Numbered from the stretch's first letter, positions 36,116 through 48,885 are shown. The stretch: DNA of 64,000 nucleotides from Litsea cubeba (GCA_012931725.1 CM022949.1:60388106-60452105); one strand, 5' to 3'. Notes: a model not told the origin generated them from the letters alone. Made by a program: numbers and translations.

Positions 36116-37660
36116 TTATCACAAGGTGTTCTTTTGAGAATTCAAGAAATCTGCCTACATATACATTTCCAGAAATTTTCCCATTCCTTTTGATTTCTCT
36201 TCATTTCTCTCCACGGTTCCAGTTGATTCTTAGCCACCCAGCCCCTCTTCTCTTCCTCTTGATCTTCTCCATGATCACCTAGAAATTATCTTCATTATTT
36301 CCACTAAGCTCATCATCTTCACCAAGTTTACTTGATTGAAAGCTTAGCATGGATTAGCTAGATACCCAAACTAAGGCAAGTAACTTGTATGATTTCATGT
36401 CATGTATATTATTTCCATTGAATTCCTAGCATTTCGTCATAAATAACTTGAACTTCAGCTCAATTTGTGAGTTACATAGACATTCATATCATGAATAGAT
36501 TTGTTGTAACAGATGTAGAAAGAGAGTTTTGATGGTCTGAATAAGAGATACAATGTTGAGTCATATGCTTCACAATGTGATTCAATGAAATTGAAACAGT
36601 TACTGAAACAAAATCGAACCAGCTTCGATTTCAGAAGTTTTGAAGCTTTTGGCTAGAGGTAAGTCCTCTATGACTAACTATGATTCCAGTAAAAACTAAC
36701 CATATACACACACATACATCGGTTAGAATTCCAGGAAGTTTATTTTCAGGGTTTTTGAACGAAGGTGACCTTACGACGAGCTGTTGGTCATCCCATGTCA
36801 CGTCCCAAATTCTGATTAACATACGTATACCGAATTTAGGAACGTGAATATTTGCCCACAGGACAATAATTCTTAGTTATAGAGCAGAATAGAGCATAAA
36901 CAGAACTATTTTATTCACAATATTAAAGTTATAGACAGAAAATAAGAGTATTTAATAAACAACCCGACAAAAAGACAAACAAATGTCAGTACAAGTGCTC
37001 AGAAAGAAAACCCATCCTAGTGACAGCACAGCTCACGGAACCCAATGTCTATATGATATCTACAAAACTTAACTAAAATCCTAAGTCTCCTAATCATATA
37101 ACCTAAAATGTAAGAGATTACATCAGATAAACTGGCAAGAGACTGATATGCTAAACAATAACATGATAATCATGATATCTGAGAAAAATAGCATAAGTCT
37201 GAAATAATGTCTGAAATAGTAGAAATAACGTGATAACTGATAAGTAAGATAAATCTGAACAATGCATGTGTCTGAGACATTAATATCAAAATAACCGATG
37301 TACGTAAGAGAAATAACAAGAGGGTAAAACCACCTTAGCAAACTTGTCTTGATCTCAATTAGGAGATGATTTAATAAATTGAATACAATGGGTACCGTGT
37401 CTAGCATGAGGTGGCCACAGATTTTCTAAAAGTATAATATAGAGGTACCAAGAGTATAAATACTCCACAGAGAACGGAACTAAGTTGCAGCTAGTATGCG
37501 GAACAAAACAATCCAACCTTTACCACGTCCAGTTCCAGAAGGACCAAGCTAAGTGGTGCCAATATTTGAGTGTACTCGTATACATATATCCACCTGTAAC
37601 AAAATACAGATGTTTCTTATAAAATGAAAACATGTATTTTCAAGATGCTTGAAAGGAAAA

Positions 37661-38786
37661 ACTACCAGAAAAATATATCCCCATAAGACCTTATAGGACC
37701 GACAAGGACCTAATAGCATGTTGAAGACGGGATGGGTCTTTTGACCTTTTTTGTAGGTTGGTCGATATCGACCATTCTGTAGTGTTCATTTCGGTCCCTT
37801 ATCCTTCTTTCTCCCTTCTCCTCCCCCGGCCCCGCACCCACCTGTGTTGCACTTCCTATCCCCGCACTGCTCCTGCACCACTGCACTGCACACCCAGCCA
37901 TCTCATCTCCTTCATCCTTCTTCTTTTTCTCTCCCTCCCTTTCTTTCTCCCTTTCCATCTTGTCTTCCTTCCTCCCTTCTCCCCCAGCACTCATTGGCAC
38001 GCTGCCACTACAAATGCACCACTTTCACTCCATTGCCGCACCTACTCTCATTTCCTCGATTCTCCTTCATAACACCAGTGCTGCCACCTTCACTACATTG
38101 CCCACCATTGTGCGACTACACCTGCAGCAGCACCACACTCGTAACCCCACGACGCCCACCTACACTCACAGCCTACTCGAATTGTCTCCCTGCACTAGCA
38201 CCCCACTTGTTCATACTACACAGCCCCATACACTCACTTACTACCCCCACCCTATGGCAGTTAGACACCCTTCTTCTTACCCGAGTCCAAATCCACTCAA
38301 GGCTGACCCCATTTCAATACAAATACTTGCATAGACACAAAAATATATTTCAGGAGACAGTTCTCTTCGCCCTCATTATCTCTCTTTCGTCTCTCGCTCT
38401 TAGTACTCTTTCAGTCATTTTGTTGAACATCTGATCTGTGTTCTTCTCGCTCGCCTGCAAAAGAGAGAAGAGTGCGTTTTTTTCTTCTTAGCTCTAATGG
38501 TCGATATCGGCCATCACTATTTAGCTCTAATAGTCGATATTGACCAATGATTTGTCAGTCAGATTTTTTTCAACCTATAACCGTCTTATTCGTTGAACAC
38601 GGCATAATGGTTTGTCGGTCATATTTTTTCCAACATGTAACTGTCTTATTTACTGAACAGTACAAAATGGTCGATATCGACCATATCGCAAAATGATAAA
38701 AAAATACTAAAAAGGAACTTGAAGACCCCTCCCGTCTTCAACATGCTACTGGGTCCTCGTCGGTCCTATGGGGATTTTCCTGTAGT
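37661..38786. mobile_element. 1.13-kb element with terminal inverted repeats (CACTA-like?)
   Basis: The left end reads ACTACCAGAAAAATATATCC; the reverse complement of the right end reads ACTACAGGAAAATCCCCATA. Inverted similarity continues for about 65 bp (AGGACCGAC, AGCATGTTGAAGACGGG). The ACTACAGGAAAA start is close to the CACTA terminal consensus, but the leading CAC is not intact and a 3-bp target duplication was not established. Inside are a pyrimidine-rich block (37795-38000) and palindromes TGGTCGATATCGACCA near both ends. No transposase is present. Confidence 0.6.
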
Positions 38787-39222
38787 TTTCCCTACTTGAA
38801 ATATACTTATATTCATAACAATATTTGATAACTGATAAATCATGACAAGATGTTAATCAGAATATCAATCCACATTGGGCAGATAGGATTGAATACAGAA
38901 GGTAAATCCTCAAAATTAACTAAAAGGTCCATCATAGGGTCTAGATTACTTAATATCATCATTAGATACTAATGTGTTCCATGTGTTGGCGTTTTAGATG
39001 TTAATTTAATAAACAAAACCTCTTTGGCAGTACATTGATGTTTAATGGTGGTATTTCTGGATAAATGATAATTTAATCTATTTGTAGGTCAATTTCAGTT
39101 TTAGACATCTCTTACTATGGTCTCATAAAGTTTCAGGGTCATTGGACTATCATATAGTACATTTTCAAGTTATAAAACTAGGCTAGAAACAAATAGAAGA
39201 AGTTTTAGTGTGAATGGTTGAC

Positions 39223-39380
39223 CAAGGGGTCGACTAGGCATGAACCATAGTGTGGTCAGTCGACATCATAAGATAAGAGGTCGACATCCAATGAAGGAAA
39301 AATTGGGACAGAAGTTGCAGAAAAGCAACTGACTGTCAGTCCTGTGTTGTCGGTCGATTGCATGACCAAGTATCGGTGAA
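39223..39380. repeat. Cluster of GTCGAC-core words in LTR
   Basis: GGTTGACCAAGGGGTCGAC, CAGTCGAC, GAGGTCGAC, GTCGGTCGAT and ATCGGTGAACCGA-type words lie in about 160 bp. This is the same architecture as the GCTCGAGC and CGGTTAACCG clusters in other LTRs here, with a different core. Confidence 0.65.
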
Positions 39381-41037
39381 CCGAGTACAAAGGAAAACAA
39401 AATCTGAGTTAAGAAATTCCTTTGTCTCGATCCTAAACGAATTCTTTTTCACCTCCTTTCCATTTCTAACATTCTAAACTTCATGTATAAGATCCAAAAC
39501 TTATATAAAATGAAAAGATTGCATGTATGAGCAATTTATTTGAATTTTGATGGGATTTATAGTAATTTACAGAAAATAATGATTAATTGGAATAAACATA
39601 AATTAACTTGAATTTAAATCCAAAACCATGTTCAAAATAACAATTACTTTCCTCGGGATCAAGCTCTAACTGATTCTAACTGAGCTCAAGCTAATTCTCT
39701 GAAAATCACCTCAAAACCCACTCTATTGAGCTTTTCCCTTATAAGCTCTAACAGAGAAGATAAAAAGGAAAGGATGAAGAAGAAGATGGTGATGATGGTG
39801 GGCTGATGAGATGAAGAAGAGGAGAGAGTTGGAGAGGGAGAGGGTTGATAGTCGTTGAAATAGGGGAGAGAAAACGAGAGAGAACAAGAGAGATGGAGAG
39901 AACCGGAGAAGTTGCTGGAGCCTTTCCAAAATGGTGGGTATTTTCTGGCATTTGCAAATAACCCCTATGTTTTCTGCAAAGTAGAACCAAGTCCCTCCAA
40001 AACCAGAAAATCACAAATAAGTCTTTAGAAATCAAAATTCACTAAATAAATTACGTAACTAAACATAATTAATTAGGACTAATGACCTTACTAAAAATCA
40101 GAATCTCACATCCCACAGCTTACCATGCAGCTAACTGTAGAGTGTAGAGTACCTGATTTTTTAAATAATTCCTGACTAAGGTTTTTAGCTTGGAATGATA
40201 CCCTATGATACTTAAATCATCCTTTATTTTCTATGAGCCCTTAGTTTTGAGTTGACGTTCACTTACATATTGCCTTAAAAATTATGTATACACAATGCTA
40301 AATGAAAAATGTGTAATTTTAAGGTTTTCTTTGGTGAAATAACCTCAGTAATGCCAATAATAGAGACCTTAAAACTACACAATATTGATTAGTAATACTT
40401 TGAGGCAATCCAGACCTTAGAAATGGTATATATATTATCATTTGTAATTATCATTGATCATGCATTAATCATAATTGCACAAGTATTCTCATGGTTAGTG
40501 CATGCGTCCCTATATTTTGTTTATTTGTCATATGTATCCTATTTTCTATACCTGGTCTGTTAAGATTAGAGAAATTACTCATTAAGTACATGATATGCTA
40601 AGTTAAGCATGTTGATTTCAAAATAGTTATCTATTATTAATAGAAATATGTATCCGGTGTTATGTGATTCATTAGTTGACACCATTTAGCTTTGGTTCTA
40701 TTGTAGTCGAACGAGGCAAGGTATGGACTATATTTATCTATTTGGCTCGCTGCAATATAGTCACTGCGTGGAAGTGACTTTGTCCTCTAGGTACCACCAT
40801 GTTATCTGTAAATTAATGATATTATTTTTTTCTCGTGGACTTGTACGTGGGTAGCATTGCTTTATTTATTATTTTATCTACATGCTCTCATTACGGTTAC
40901 AATTATCTTTGGCGAATACAGCTTATGTGGTTATGTCATTTCGCTAGGACTCGCCGTTAGACATGTCATTATCTGATTATTTTATATCTCATATATTTAT
41001 GCATGTTTAATTGTAGACTTTATTTGCCATCATATGA

Positions 41038-41486
41038 TGATAGGATCCAAGGGCCAAGCACAGGCCATGCAAGTTGTGGGACCTAAAGGGGACTGTACAA
41101 CTCCATTAGATTGCTTTGAATAAAAATAGCAATATTAGGTTGTAAATCTTTGGTCATGTGAATATCCTTTTAGCATGGAGATAATAAAGTAATGATTAAT
41201 TACCTTGATTTAGGCAATATGATTACTGATTGATTACCTTGACTTGAGGTAATTGACATCCATCATTTAAGGTAATTGATTATTAATTGATATCCATGAG
41301 ATAAGGTAATTGATTAGTGATTGATAGAATAGTTTCTATGTGTGAGGTAAGGAATTCTATAAATATCTTGTATCCCTCTTTATGAAAATTAAAAAATTAT
41401 TCCCCAAAATTCTGTGCTTTCACAAGGAGTTCGTCCATCCTCGAATTGGGCAATCTTATCATCATCACCCTACTGGTATCATAGCA
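41038..41486 (+). mobile_element. Short solo LTR (copia/TRIM-like), 449 bp, TSD TATGA
   Basis: It starts TGATAGGATCCAAGGG and ends GGTATCATAGCA. TATGA flanks it at 41033-41037 and 41487-41491. A CTATAAATA TATA box lies near 41350. Repeated GGTAATTGATTA words occur at 41190-41300. A TGGTATCATAGCA primer-site-like word at its end suggests a TRIM or a copia LTR with a few internal bases. Confidence 0.65.
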
Positions 41487-42030
41487 TATGATCACTTGTC
41501 TTTATTCGTATTTGATACATCATGATTGTGTTTATTATACTTGCTTGCTCAGTTTTTGTACGATGGTGTAACCTTTAGTATTACATGTAACAACATCCAT
41601 ACCCTTACGTAGGAAATTGAGGCGGTCGAGAAGACTCATTAGGGCCCGAGTGAATGGACTCCTGGTGATGTTGTATAGACATCTGGTAACTTGAGTTTGG
41701 TCACCGAGGATGATTTATGGTTGGATGGATGTATTGACCTTTATTGGTCATTACATAGGAGATTTTTTTTTAAGATAGACTTTTGATTTTGGGATTATAT
41801 GTAAACACTTTTATTTATATTGTGAACTTAAACACTCATGTATTATACATATTTTGGGATTTGTATATGCACTGTTTATATTATTAATGTTGATACAAGC
41901 TTCCGTAGGAAAATTTTAAATTTTGATATTAAATATGCCTTTACCCTCACACGTGATATCCTGTGGGTGATGGGTAAATACATCAGAGTCGAAATGACTT
42001 AAATCCCCACATTAGTTACATCTTGAAATT

Positions 42031-42287
42031 AAGACTATTGGACCGGATGTAGAGTGGCTCTCATGCCACGCATGAGGCTCACTCATGATCTCCCTCCTCC
42101 AATCTAAGGGCCTTTTCATTTACTAGAATTTAAGAAATTCGTGTCTGGGGACTTCCTGAATTTCCAGGCAAGGTGTAATTCTTAAATGCTCCTTTGGACT
42201 TGAGCATTTAGGAATTCCACCAAAATGCAAAGACGGTGGAGTTCCTAAATTCTCAAAGGCCAATTGAAACTTTTCATGTGCTGGAAT
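42031..42287. other. Unassigned spacer with a local inverted repeat
   Basis: AATGCTCCTTTGGACTTGAGCATTTAGG and GGTGGAGTTCCTAAATTCT form short inverted repeats near 42185-42260. No gene was seen. Confidence 0.4.
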
Positions 42288-44651
42288 TGTTACACCCCGT
42301 CCCGAGTTAATCAAAATTAACTCTAATTAATTAGAATTAATGCTAATTAACTATTATAATATATTAAGGTAGGAGGTTTTGCCTTCAATTTTGACTAGAA
42401 CTTCTGATTTTGACTGGGAGTTATAACTTCCCACTTTTAATATGTAACCACTCATCTCCACTTTCCACATATAACCAGTACTCATTTCCTCCACTTTATG
42501 CAACTACTTCTTCTTCCCACTTCTCACTTTTCTAAAAAAATAAAATAAAAAAATAATCATTTCTATCCCTATCATAATCACCAAATCATTGCATGAGTAT
42601 TTGAGGATTGATTTTGCATAATAATTTGAGTTTTCTTAATAAATGAATAAATATACTTTTCAGCTATTGGTGAACATGCCCGAGCTAGGCACGGGTTGTT
42701 GTGCTAGTACTTAATTAAACTAATGATGGTTAATGACCAAATGCAATGGAATTAGTCTCAAAAGGTTGATTTGAGCTTAATAAAATGATATTGAATGAGA
42801 TTGAACTAATTGAGTTGAGTTTAGACTTGAACAAGGAGAGATAAGGATTTTTCTGTAAATATAGATTTTTACGCATTTTGTCGAATACGGTCACTCTTAA
42901 TACCAACACGTGTATCTCAAAGAGCATGTCGACTTTCATAATAGACTTGCATTCATTCGACAAGAATCGGACCAAATGACATTTCATTTGACTTGAATTG
43001 TAAATAAGAGAATTGGAGGAGGAGCTAAGTGCAAACTTATGCTTATTAGGGATTGGAATGAACTCCAATGAGTTCATTCACTCATTTTCCAGCCCAAGTA
43101 AAGGAGAACCCAAACACTTGGCATCTTTCTTCTTTTTTCTTCCATTTTGCTTCATTAAGTATCAAGATTGGAATGGTTCAAGGAATTATGAAGAGGCTTC
43201 ATCTTCTTCATCCTCTCCTTCAATAGCTTGGAGTGAAAGCTTGAGAGAAAGTGCAAAATTCTTTTCACAAAAGTGCTTAGATGTGTTTATAGAACTTTCA
43301 AGTTCTATTAAGCGTTTAGAAGTGGTTCCGAGCACAAGCAACTCAAGCGATATGGTTTTTTAATGTTTTCATGGAATTAGGGCTTGGATTGAAGGGATAT
43401 TGATTTCAAATCAAGCTAAGCAAAGAGGGGTTTTTGTCAATTGATTGTCATTAGAGGCAAGTATATGCATTTCATGTGATTTAGGATGCTAGAATTGAAG
43501 TATGAACTCATGGAGTTCAAAATAGAGATTTCAGTTTAGAAATTTTCTGAACTTTAGGGCTCTATTCGGCCAGCCGAAAGCTGACCGAACAGGTGGCCGA
43601 GTGCCCCTGTACTGATTTTCCGCAAAAATTTCAGTAGCTGGAAAGCTGACCGAGTGTTGATCGAAGACTGTTCGGCTAGCCGAATAGGTAACCAAAATTC
43701 CGAAATGGTGAATTCGACCAGCCAAACAGGTGACCGAAGGGTGACTGAACATACTTTCAGGGAATTTTAGAAAATATAAGGTTCTGGAAAGCTGACCGAG
43801 AGGTGGCCGAATTTATTCAGCTAGCCGAACTTTGCAGTTCGGTCAGCCAAAAGGGTGGCCGAACTCACAGGATTTTCTATAATGGAAATTATGCATTTTT
43901 ATACTTTGACCCTATTGAATCAGAGATTCTTTATGGCTATTAATTGAATAGTTTTGAGACTAATTGAGTGAACTTAATGGTCATAATTGGTTTTGAGTCG
44001 TGACAAATACAAGTCCCGAATTGACAAAAATAAATGATGAATTGATTGAGAATGGTACTTAAACCTTCATAGGTGTTTGCTAAGGATATCATAATGTACA
44101 AATTACAAATAAAGTGATGTTCATCGAGAATAACATGTACATTAGATAATGAATGTTTCACCTAAATCTTTGGTATATATGGAAGTTTAAAAATCATAGG
44201 AAGGAATTTGTTGGTTTGAATTGATTCTTGAGTCTGGCACTACATTGTAGTTTATTAAGCTCGTTGTAGAACTAAAATGAATTAATGAATGGAATAATGA
44301 ATAATCCTACTGCAGTAGATGGAACGAGGGCGTTCCGGAGCTCTCTGATGATGCCAGTGATCTCTAATCCAGACATTAGTAGATCCTACATTTTTTGAAT
44401 GAAAAGTTACTGAATGTAACGTATATGAATGAACAACTAGTATTTGTGTTTACAAATACAATGAATGCATCCTTATGGAAGAACTGGAATGAAATGAATA
44501 CTATTGTAGTTGCCAACTAGTAGTCGTCATTACTTGACTCTAATGCATACGCTATTGTATTGATTTGATTTGTCTAGAATTTGATAATTGATGAATTGAA
44601 CAGATTTATTACATGTGTTAGTATGTACTATTATTGATCCGTGTATACATT
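42288..44651 (+). mobile_element. Ty3/gypsy LTR (same broad family as 8472-21126), cut by CACTA
   Basis: It starts TGTTACACCCCGTCCCGAG, then TTAATC...TTAACTCTAATTAATTAG, matching the reverse complement of the intact gypsy LTR edge. The palindrome cluster at 43566-43863 and GAGGGCGTTCCGGAGCTC near 44328 correspond to LTR segments at 9500-9760 and about 9120-9150. It stops where CACTACAACAA begins, and the last few hundred bases of the LTR do not reappear in the window. Confidence 0.75.
43566..43863. repeat. Cluster of CGGCCAGCCGA / CGGCTAGCCGA words
   Basis: TTCGGCCAGCCGAA, TTCGGCTAGCCGAA, TTCAGCTAGCCGAA and many CTGACCGA / GTGGCCGA half-words lie in about 300 bp. It is the counterpart of the cluster at 9501-9760. 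Confidence 0.8.
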
Positions 44652-44662
44652 CACTACAACAA
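44652..44662 (+). repeat. CACTA left terminal sequence CACTACAACAA
   Basis: It matches the conserved terminus of CACTA elements (CACTACAAGAA type). The flanking bases are ATT. Confidence 0.85.
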
Positions 44663-44689
44663 CTTGCACTTTTAGCCACGTTTTTTAGC

Positions 44690-46420
44690 CACGTTTTTTA
44701 ATTTCGTCGGCAAAAGTTATGCTTTTATCGACGTTTTTTAAATTTCGTTGCTAAAATTACCTTTTTACCGACGTTTAAAATTTCGTCGGTAAAAATGCAC
44801 TTTTACCAACGTTTTTTAATTAAACGTCGGTAAAAGTTAGAATTTTACCGACGTTTTTGAGGAATTCGTCGGCAAAAGTTTATTCTTATATTTAAAAAAA
44901 TTATCTATTTACCGACGAAAATAGAAACGTCGGTAAAATATTAATTATTTTTATTTTAATTATTTACCGACGTTTAATTTCGTCGGTAAATATTTTTTCC
45001 ATTTTTTATTTTACTTTTGTCTATTATTTTACCGACGAAATATAAAACGTCGGTATAATAATATTTATTTTTATTTTCATTATTTACCGACGAAAAAAAA
45101 ACGTCGGTAAATGTTTTTTCCATTTTTTATTTTACTTTTTTCTATTTTTTTACCCACGAAATATAAAACGTCGGTAAAATATTTTTTATTTTTATTTTAA
45201 TTATTTACCGACGTTTAATTTCGTCGGTAAATATTTTTTCCATTTTTTATTTTACTTTTGTCTATTATTTTACCGACGAAATATAAAACGTCGGTATAAT
45301 AATATTTATTTTTATTTTCATTATTTACCGACGAAAAAAAAATGTCGGTAAATGGTTTTTCCATTTTTTATTTTACTTTTTTCGATTTTTTTACCCACGA
45401 AATATAAAACGTCGGTAAAATATTTTTATTTTTATTTTTTAATTATTTACCGACGAAACAAAAACGTCGGTAAATATTTTTTCCATATTTTATTTTACTT
45501 TTGTCTATTATTTTACCGACGAAATATAAAACGTCGGTATAATAATATTTATTTTTATTTTCATTATTTACCGACGAAAAAAAAACGTCGGTAAATGGTT
45601 TTTCCATTTTTTATTTTACTTTTTTCGATTTTTTTACCCACGAAATATAAAACGTCGGTAAAATATTTTTTATTTTTATTTTAATTATTTACCGACGAAA
45701 CAAAAACGTCGGTAAATATTTTTTCCATTTTTTATTTTACTTTTGTCGATTATGTTACCTACGAAAAATAAAACGTCGGTAAAAGATTATTTATTTTTAT
45801 TTTAATTATTTACCGACGAAACAAAACGTTGGTAAATATTTTTCCATTTTTTATTTTACTTTTGTCTATTATTTTAGCGACCAAAAATAAAACGTCGGTA
45901 AAATATTATTGATTTTTTATTTAAATTATTTACCGACGAAAAAAATGTCGGTAAATGTTTTTTCTATTTTTTATTTTACTGTTGTCGATTATTTTACCGA
46001 CGAAAAATAAAACGTCGGTAACATATTTTTTGTTTTTATTTTAATTATTTACCGTCGAAAAAAAACGTCAGTAAATTCCTTGTCCATTTTTATTTTACTT
46101 TTGTCTATTATTTTACCGACGAAAAATAAAATGTCGGTGAAATATTATTGTATTTTATTTTAATTATTTACCGACGAAAAAAAACATCGGTAAATGATTT
46201 TTCCATTTTTTATTTTACTTTTGTCGATTATTTGACCGATGAAAAATAAAACGTCGATACAATATTATTTCTTTTTATCTTAATTATTTTCCAACGAAAG
46301 AAAACCTCGGTAAATGTGTTTTCATTTTTTATTTTACTGTTTCGATTTATTTTACCGACGAAAATGTAAACGTTGGTAAAATATTTTTTTACTTTTATTT
46401 TAATTATTTACCGACAAAAA
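44690..46420. repeat. CACTA subterminal array: ~121-bp units, each with two hairpins
   Basis: Palindromic pairs of TTTACCGACG and CGTCGGTAAA with a 6-12 base A-rich loop recur more than twenty times. From about 44880 the order is regular, with a CCATTTTTTATTTTACTTTT spacer every 120-121 bp (for example 45001, 45122, 45242, 45363). Each unit contains one short-loop hairpin (CGACGAAAAAAAAACGTCG) and one AATATAA-loop hairpin. Such repeats are the binding sites of the TNPA-class protein in CACTA elements. Confidence 0.9.
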
Positions 46421-46429
46421 ATTAAGGGG

Positions 46430-46648
46430 TCCAAATGTATACAAATCTATATCCACAAGGCCAAAACCATTCCCTTTCCCATCTCTTCGATCTCTCTCTC
46501 TCTATCCCTTGTGTTTTATTCATTGTTAAATAACTGTTATATGGGTACCAACTGCCTATCTCATATATTTACCACACATAAATGCACATCCTGCACCCAT
46601 TCCTGTTCATGTTCCTCTTTTCCATCCTCTGCTTGCGACCTGTATAAT
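46430..46648. other. Unassigned segment between subterminal array and hAT-like element
   Basis: The segment starts AAGGGGTCCAAATGTATAC and contains a CT-rich tract near 46490. It is unlike either neighbour, so a rearrangement or another insertion edge is likely. Confidence 0.35.
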
Positions 46649-47396
46649 TAGGGGTGTACATCGAGTCGGGTCCCGGGTTATCGGGCTGGGTTTCACCCGA
46701 CCCGGTTATGTTATGCACACTGGGAACCCGACCGAATACCCGGTAAGCTCTATCCAGGTTTGCCGGGTTACCGGGTAACCCGGTTACTTTTTTTTTAAAC
46801 GCCATAAATCATTTGACCAGTGCAGTTATTTACTCATGTGATTTGTGGAATGCACTAATTAAATGCACAGTTTAGATCGACAGAACAAACTGAACGAATG
46901 GGGTTTAATTAGATCAACGATATGGACACTCCACCTGTGAGGGTGCGATTTGTGCACCATGCACCCAGATCACTAATTATTTTATTCATGTAGTATTTCA
47001 CTAATCAAATTCATATAGTATTGTACAGCTCTAATTACATAACTCACACACACCAACTTTTAATCCTTTACAGCATGCTTCCCACCATCTCTGGCTTTCC
47101 TTTTTCTTCCTCAAAACCCCTCCATCTCATCTCTGGCAGTGGCTCAGTCTCTGCAATATAAAGCTCATTTCGGACATCCAAAACAACCGATTCCTCTTGA
47201 AAAGAACACTTGCCATTTCCTATGTCTGCAGTTTGCACTGCTTCCGTTTCTTGTCTGTCTTGATGTTCTCCTGGGGGGTCTTTTTCTTTCTTTGTAGAGT
47301 GGAGAAACATCTCTTTGTTTCCTTTGCTTCTTAGACTTTTGGGGTTAGAGAGACTCAAAAGGTTTGGTAGCAAGAGCTTGTCAGTCTTGCCTTGCT

Positions 47397-48420
47397 TGAG
47401 GTCTTGACAGAACCAGACCGCATACCAGACCGGACCACAAAAACGGACCTATCCAGATTGGATTTGTGGTTTTAGTGGTCCAAATTCGGTCCGGTCCAGA
47501 CCAGACTTGAAAAACCGGTTATATCCGGATTGACCGGACCGGACCGGATTTGGACTACTAAAATTCTAAAACCATTAAACCATCGTTACTTCAAAAATCT
47601 CCATCACCATCTCCTCAACATATCTATATCGATCTAGGGTTTTGAACTCGCAAAGCATAAATCCTCTTTTCTCGCTTGATTCGGAGAACATTTCTCGATC
47701 TCGAACGCCGTTTCCAGTGTTTCTAAAACATCTCTTTCATCGATCCCTTCAAAAAAAAATGCAGAGGTAATCTTTTTAAACTGATAATCTCATGAATGCC
47801 GATTCCAACTCGATGGTAGGGCTTGACGTTTTCCCCCTAATCTGGGAGAGTTTTGAGTAGGCGAATGGAGAATCGATGTGCTGTTTCTATGTGGTTGTGT
47901 TGTTTATTTCGAAGATTAGTAGCATATTGGTTGTTTGTTTATTTTCGTTATGATTCTGTTCATTTTTTGTTGTTTTATGGTTGTTTGGTGAAGTGTTGAA
48001 GGCAGGGTCTGCAACTCTGCATCATCTCTTATAAAATTTGTTGTCAGGTGACTGGGGTACTTTGAGATTGTTCGATAGTGAAGATCCCTTGTTGTTCACC
48101 CATCTGGGGTGGGACCCACATACGATTGGTGTCATTGATGCTGCCCGAACGGGAAAATGGGGGGTCAACAAATTGCAGAATGCATATCTGAATAACAAGT
48201 ATGAATTACGAGATGCATAGCTGAAAGAAATCGATGCCCCTAATTATAAATCAACCATTTATAATTGGTTGAAAATTTTAAACCGGTCTGGACCGGTTTA
48301 AGTGGTCCAACCGGACCGTTTTGGACTGGACCAGACCGGATAGGACCACGTTCAAGTGGTCTGGTCCGGTCCTTCATTTTCGGCCGGACCGGAAATCCGA
48401 TGCTTCCGGGAACCCACGGC
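47397..48420. mobile_element. Inner GGTCCGGTCC-flanked segment with unrecognised ORF pieces
   Basis: CCGGACCGGACCGG-type words crowd both 47410-47570 and 48275-48415, in opposite orientation, as in subterminal regions of a DNA transposon. Between them, 48048-48220 opens a frame (DWGTLRLFDSEDPLLF, then DPHTIGVIDAARTGKWGV, then LNNKYELRDA) after a TTGTCAG acceptor-like site. It looks like a captured exon, but I do not recognise the family. A second piece, DEYRVEMCNAMSINDESKNI, follows at 48460-48540. Confidence 0.45.
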
Positions 48421-48699
48421 GGGCCGTTTGTTTGAAGAATTCGAAACCTCATTATGATGAGTACCGGGTTGAGATGTGCAATGCCATGTCGATTAATGAT
48501 GAATCCAAGAACATAGTAACCAAGCGAATCTACAAGAAAATATAAGCAGGTAACTTCAGAAGATGCATCATCGATCTCCTCGGTTTTTAGGTGATGCCTC
48601 CCATGTCATGCAGTTGTATTTGTCAAAAGCGGAAAGATGCAGTGCTACATTGCCCAACTTAGGCAACCCTAATTCTTTTTTGTTTTTTTTTTTATAATT

Positions 48700-48885
48700 A
48701 TAAGTTCCTGTGTGATAATCCAAACCGTTGTTTTTTTTAGGATCGTTTGTCGTCGCGGTGGTGCCGATCCTCCGCGTCGCGATTGCTTCTATGCTTGTGA
48801 TCTCGATTTAGATCGTGCTGGAGATCGAGGTCTTTGTGATGGTCTCTTTCTCGATCTCGTTCGTCTCTGTACTTTCTGCTCGATG
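48700..48885 (-). pseudogene. Possible SR-rich coding fragment
   Basis: On the minus strand around 48730-48880 one frame reads SRSRDRERDHHKDLDLQHDL then NRDHKHRSNRDAEDRHHRDD, the Arg/Ser-Asp pattern of SR-type splicing proteins. No start or domain is present, and low complexity makes it uncertain. If real, it is a captured gene fragment inside the hAT-like element. Confidence 0.3.

Larger units (their letters stand above)
36796..40110 (-). mobile_element. Solo LTR, minus strand, 3315 bp, TSD TCCCA
   Basis: Plus-strand ends are TGTCACGTCCCAAATTCTG and AAAAATCAGAATCTCACA. TCCCA at 36791-36795 and 40111-40115 is a target duplication. No gag or pol is present. It contains a GTCGAC palindrome cluster at 39223-39380 and a terminal-inverted-repeat element at 37661-38786. 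The minus-strand start, TGTGAGA, resembles the start of the solo LTR at 3088. Confidence 0.9.
36120..42030 (+). mobile_element. Ty3/gypsy-type LTR remnant interrupted by two solo LTRs
   Basis: The CT-rich leader at 36180-36330 (TTGATTTCTCTTCATTTCTC) resembles the leader of the solo LTR at 3088. The tail at 41940-42010 (ACACGTGATATCCTGTGGGT, then GGGTAAAT) matches the end words of the solo LTR at 11242 in reverse complement. Between them lie a solo LTR (36796-40110) and a short solo LTR (41038-41486). Neither end of this outer LTR could be placed, so it is a truncated copy. Confidence 0.5.

Noticed and set aside
36631..36822. Short minus-strand frame near the solo LTR edge
   Set aside because: It crosses the TCCCA insertion site at 36791-36795, so it is a chimera of two LTRs.
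37844..38434. 196-codon open frame and overlapping 124- and 104-codon frames
   Set aside because: Pyrimidine-rich low-complexity translation (Ser, Leu, Pro, His, Thr) open in two or three frames inside a terminal-inverted-repeat element; no recognisable domain.
44690..46420. CRISPR-like regular array of hairpins
   Set aside because: Plant nuclear context, palindromic units with near-identical spacers, and position directly inside a CACTA terminus. These are transposon subterminal repeats.
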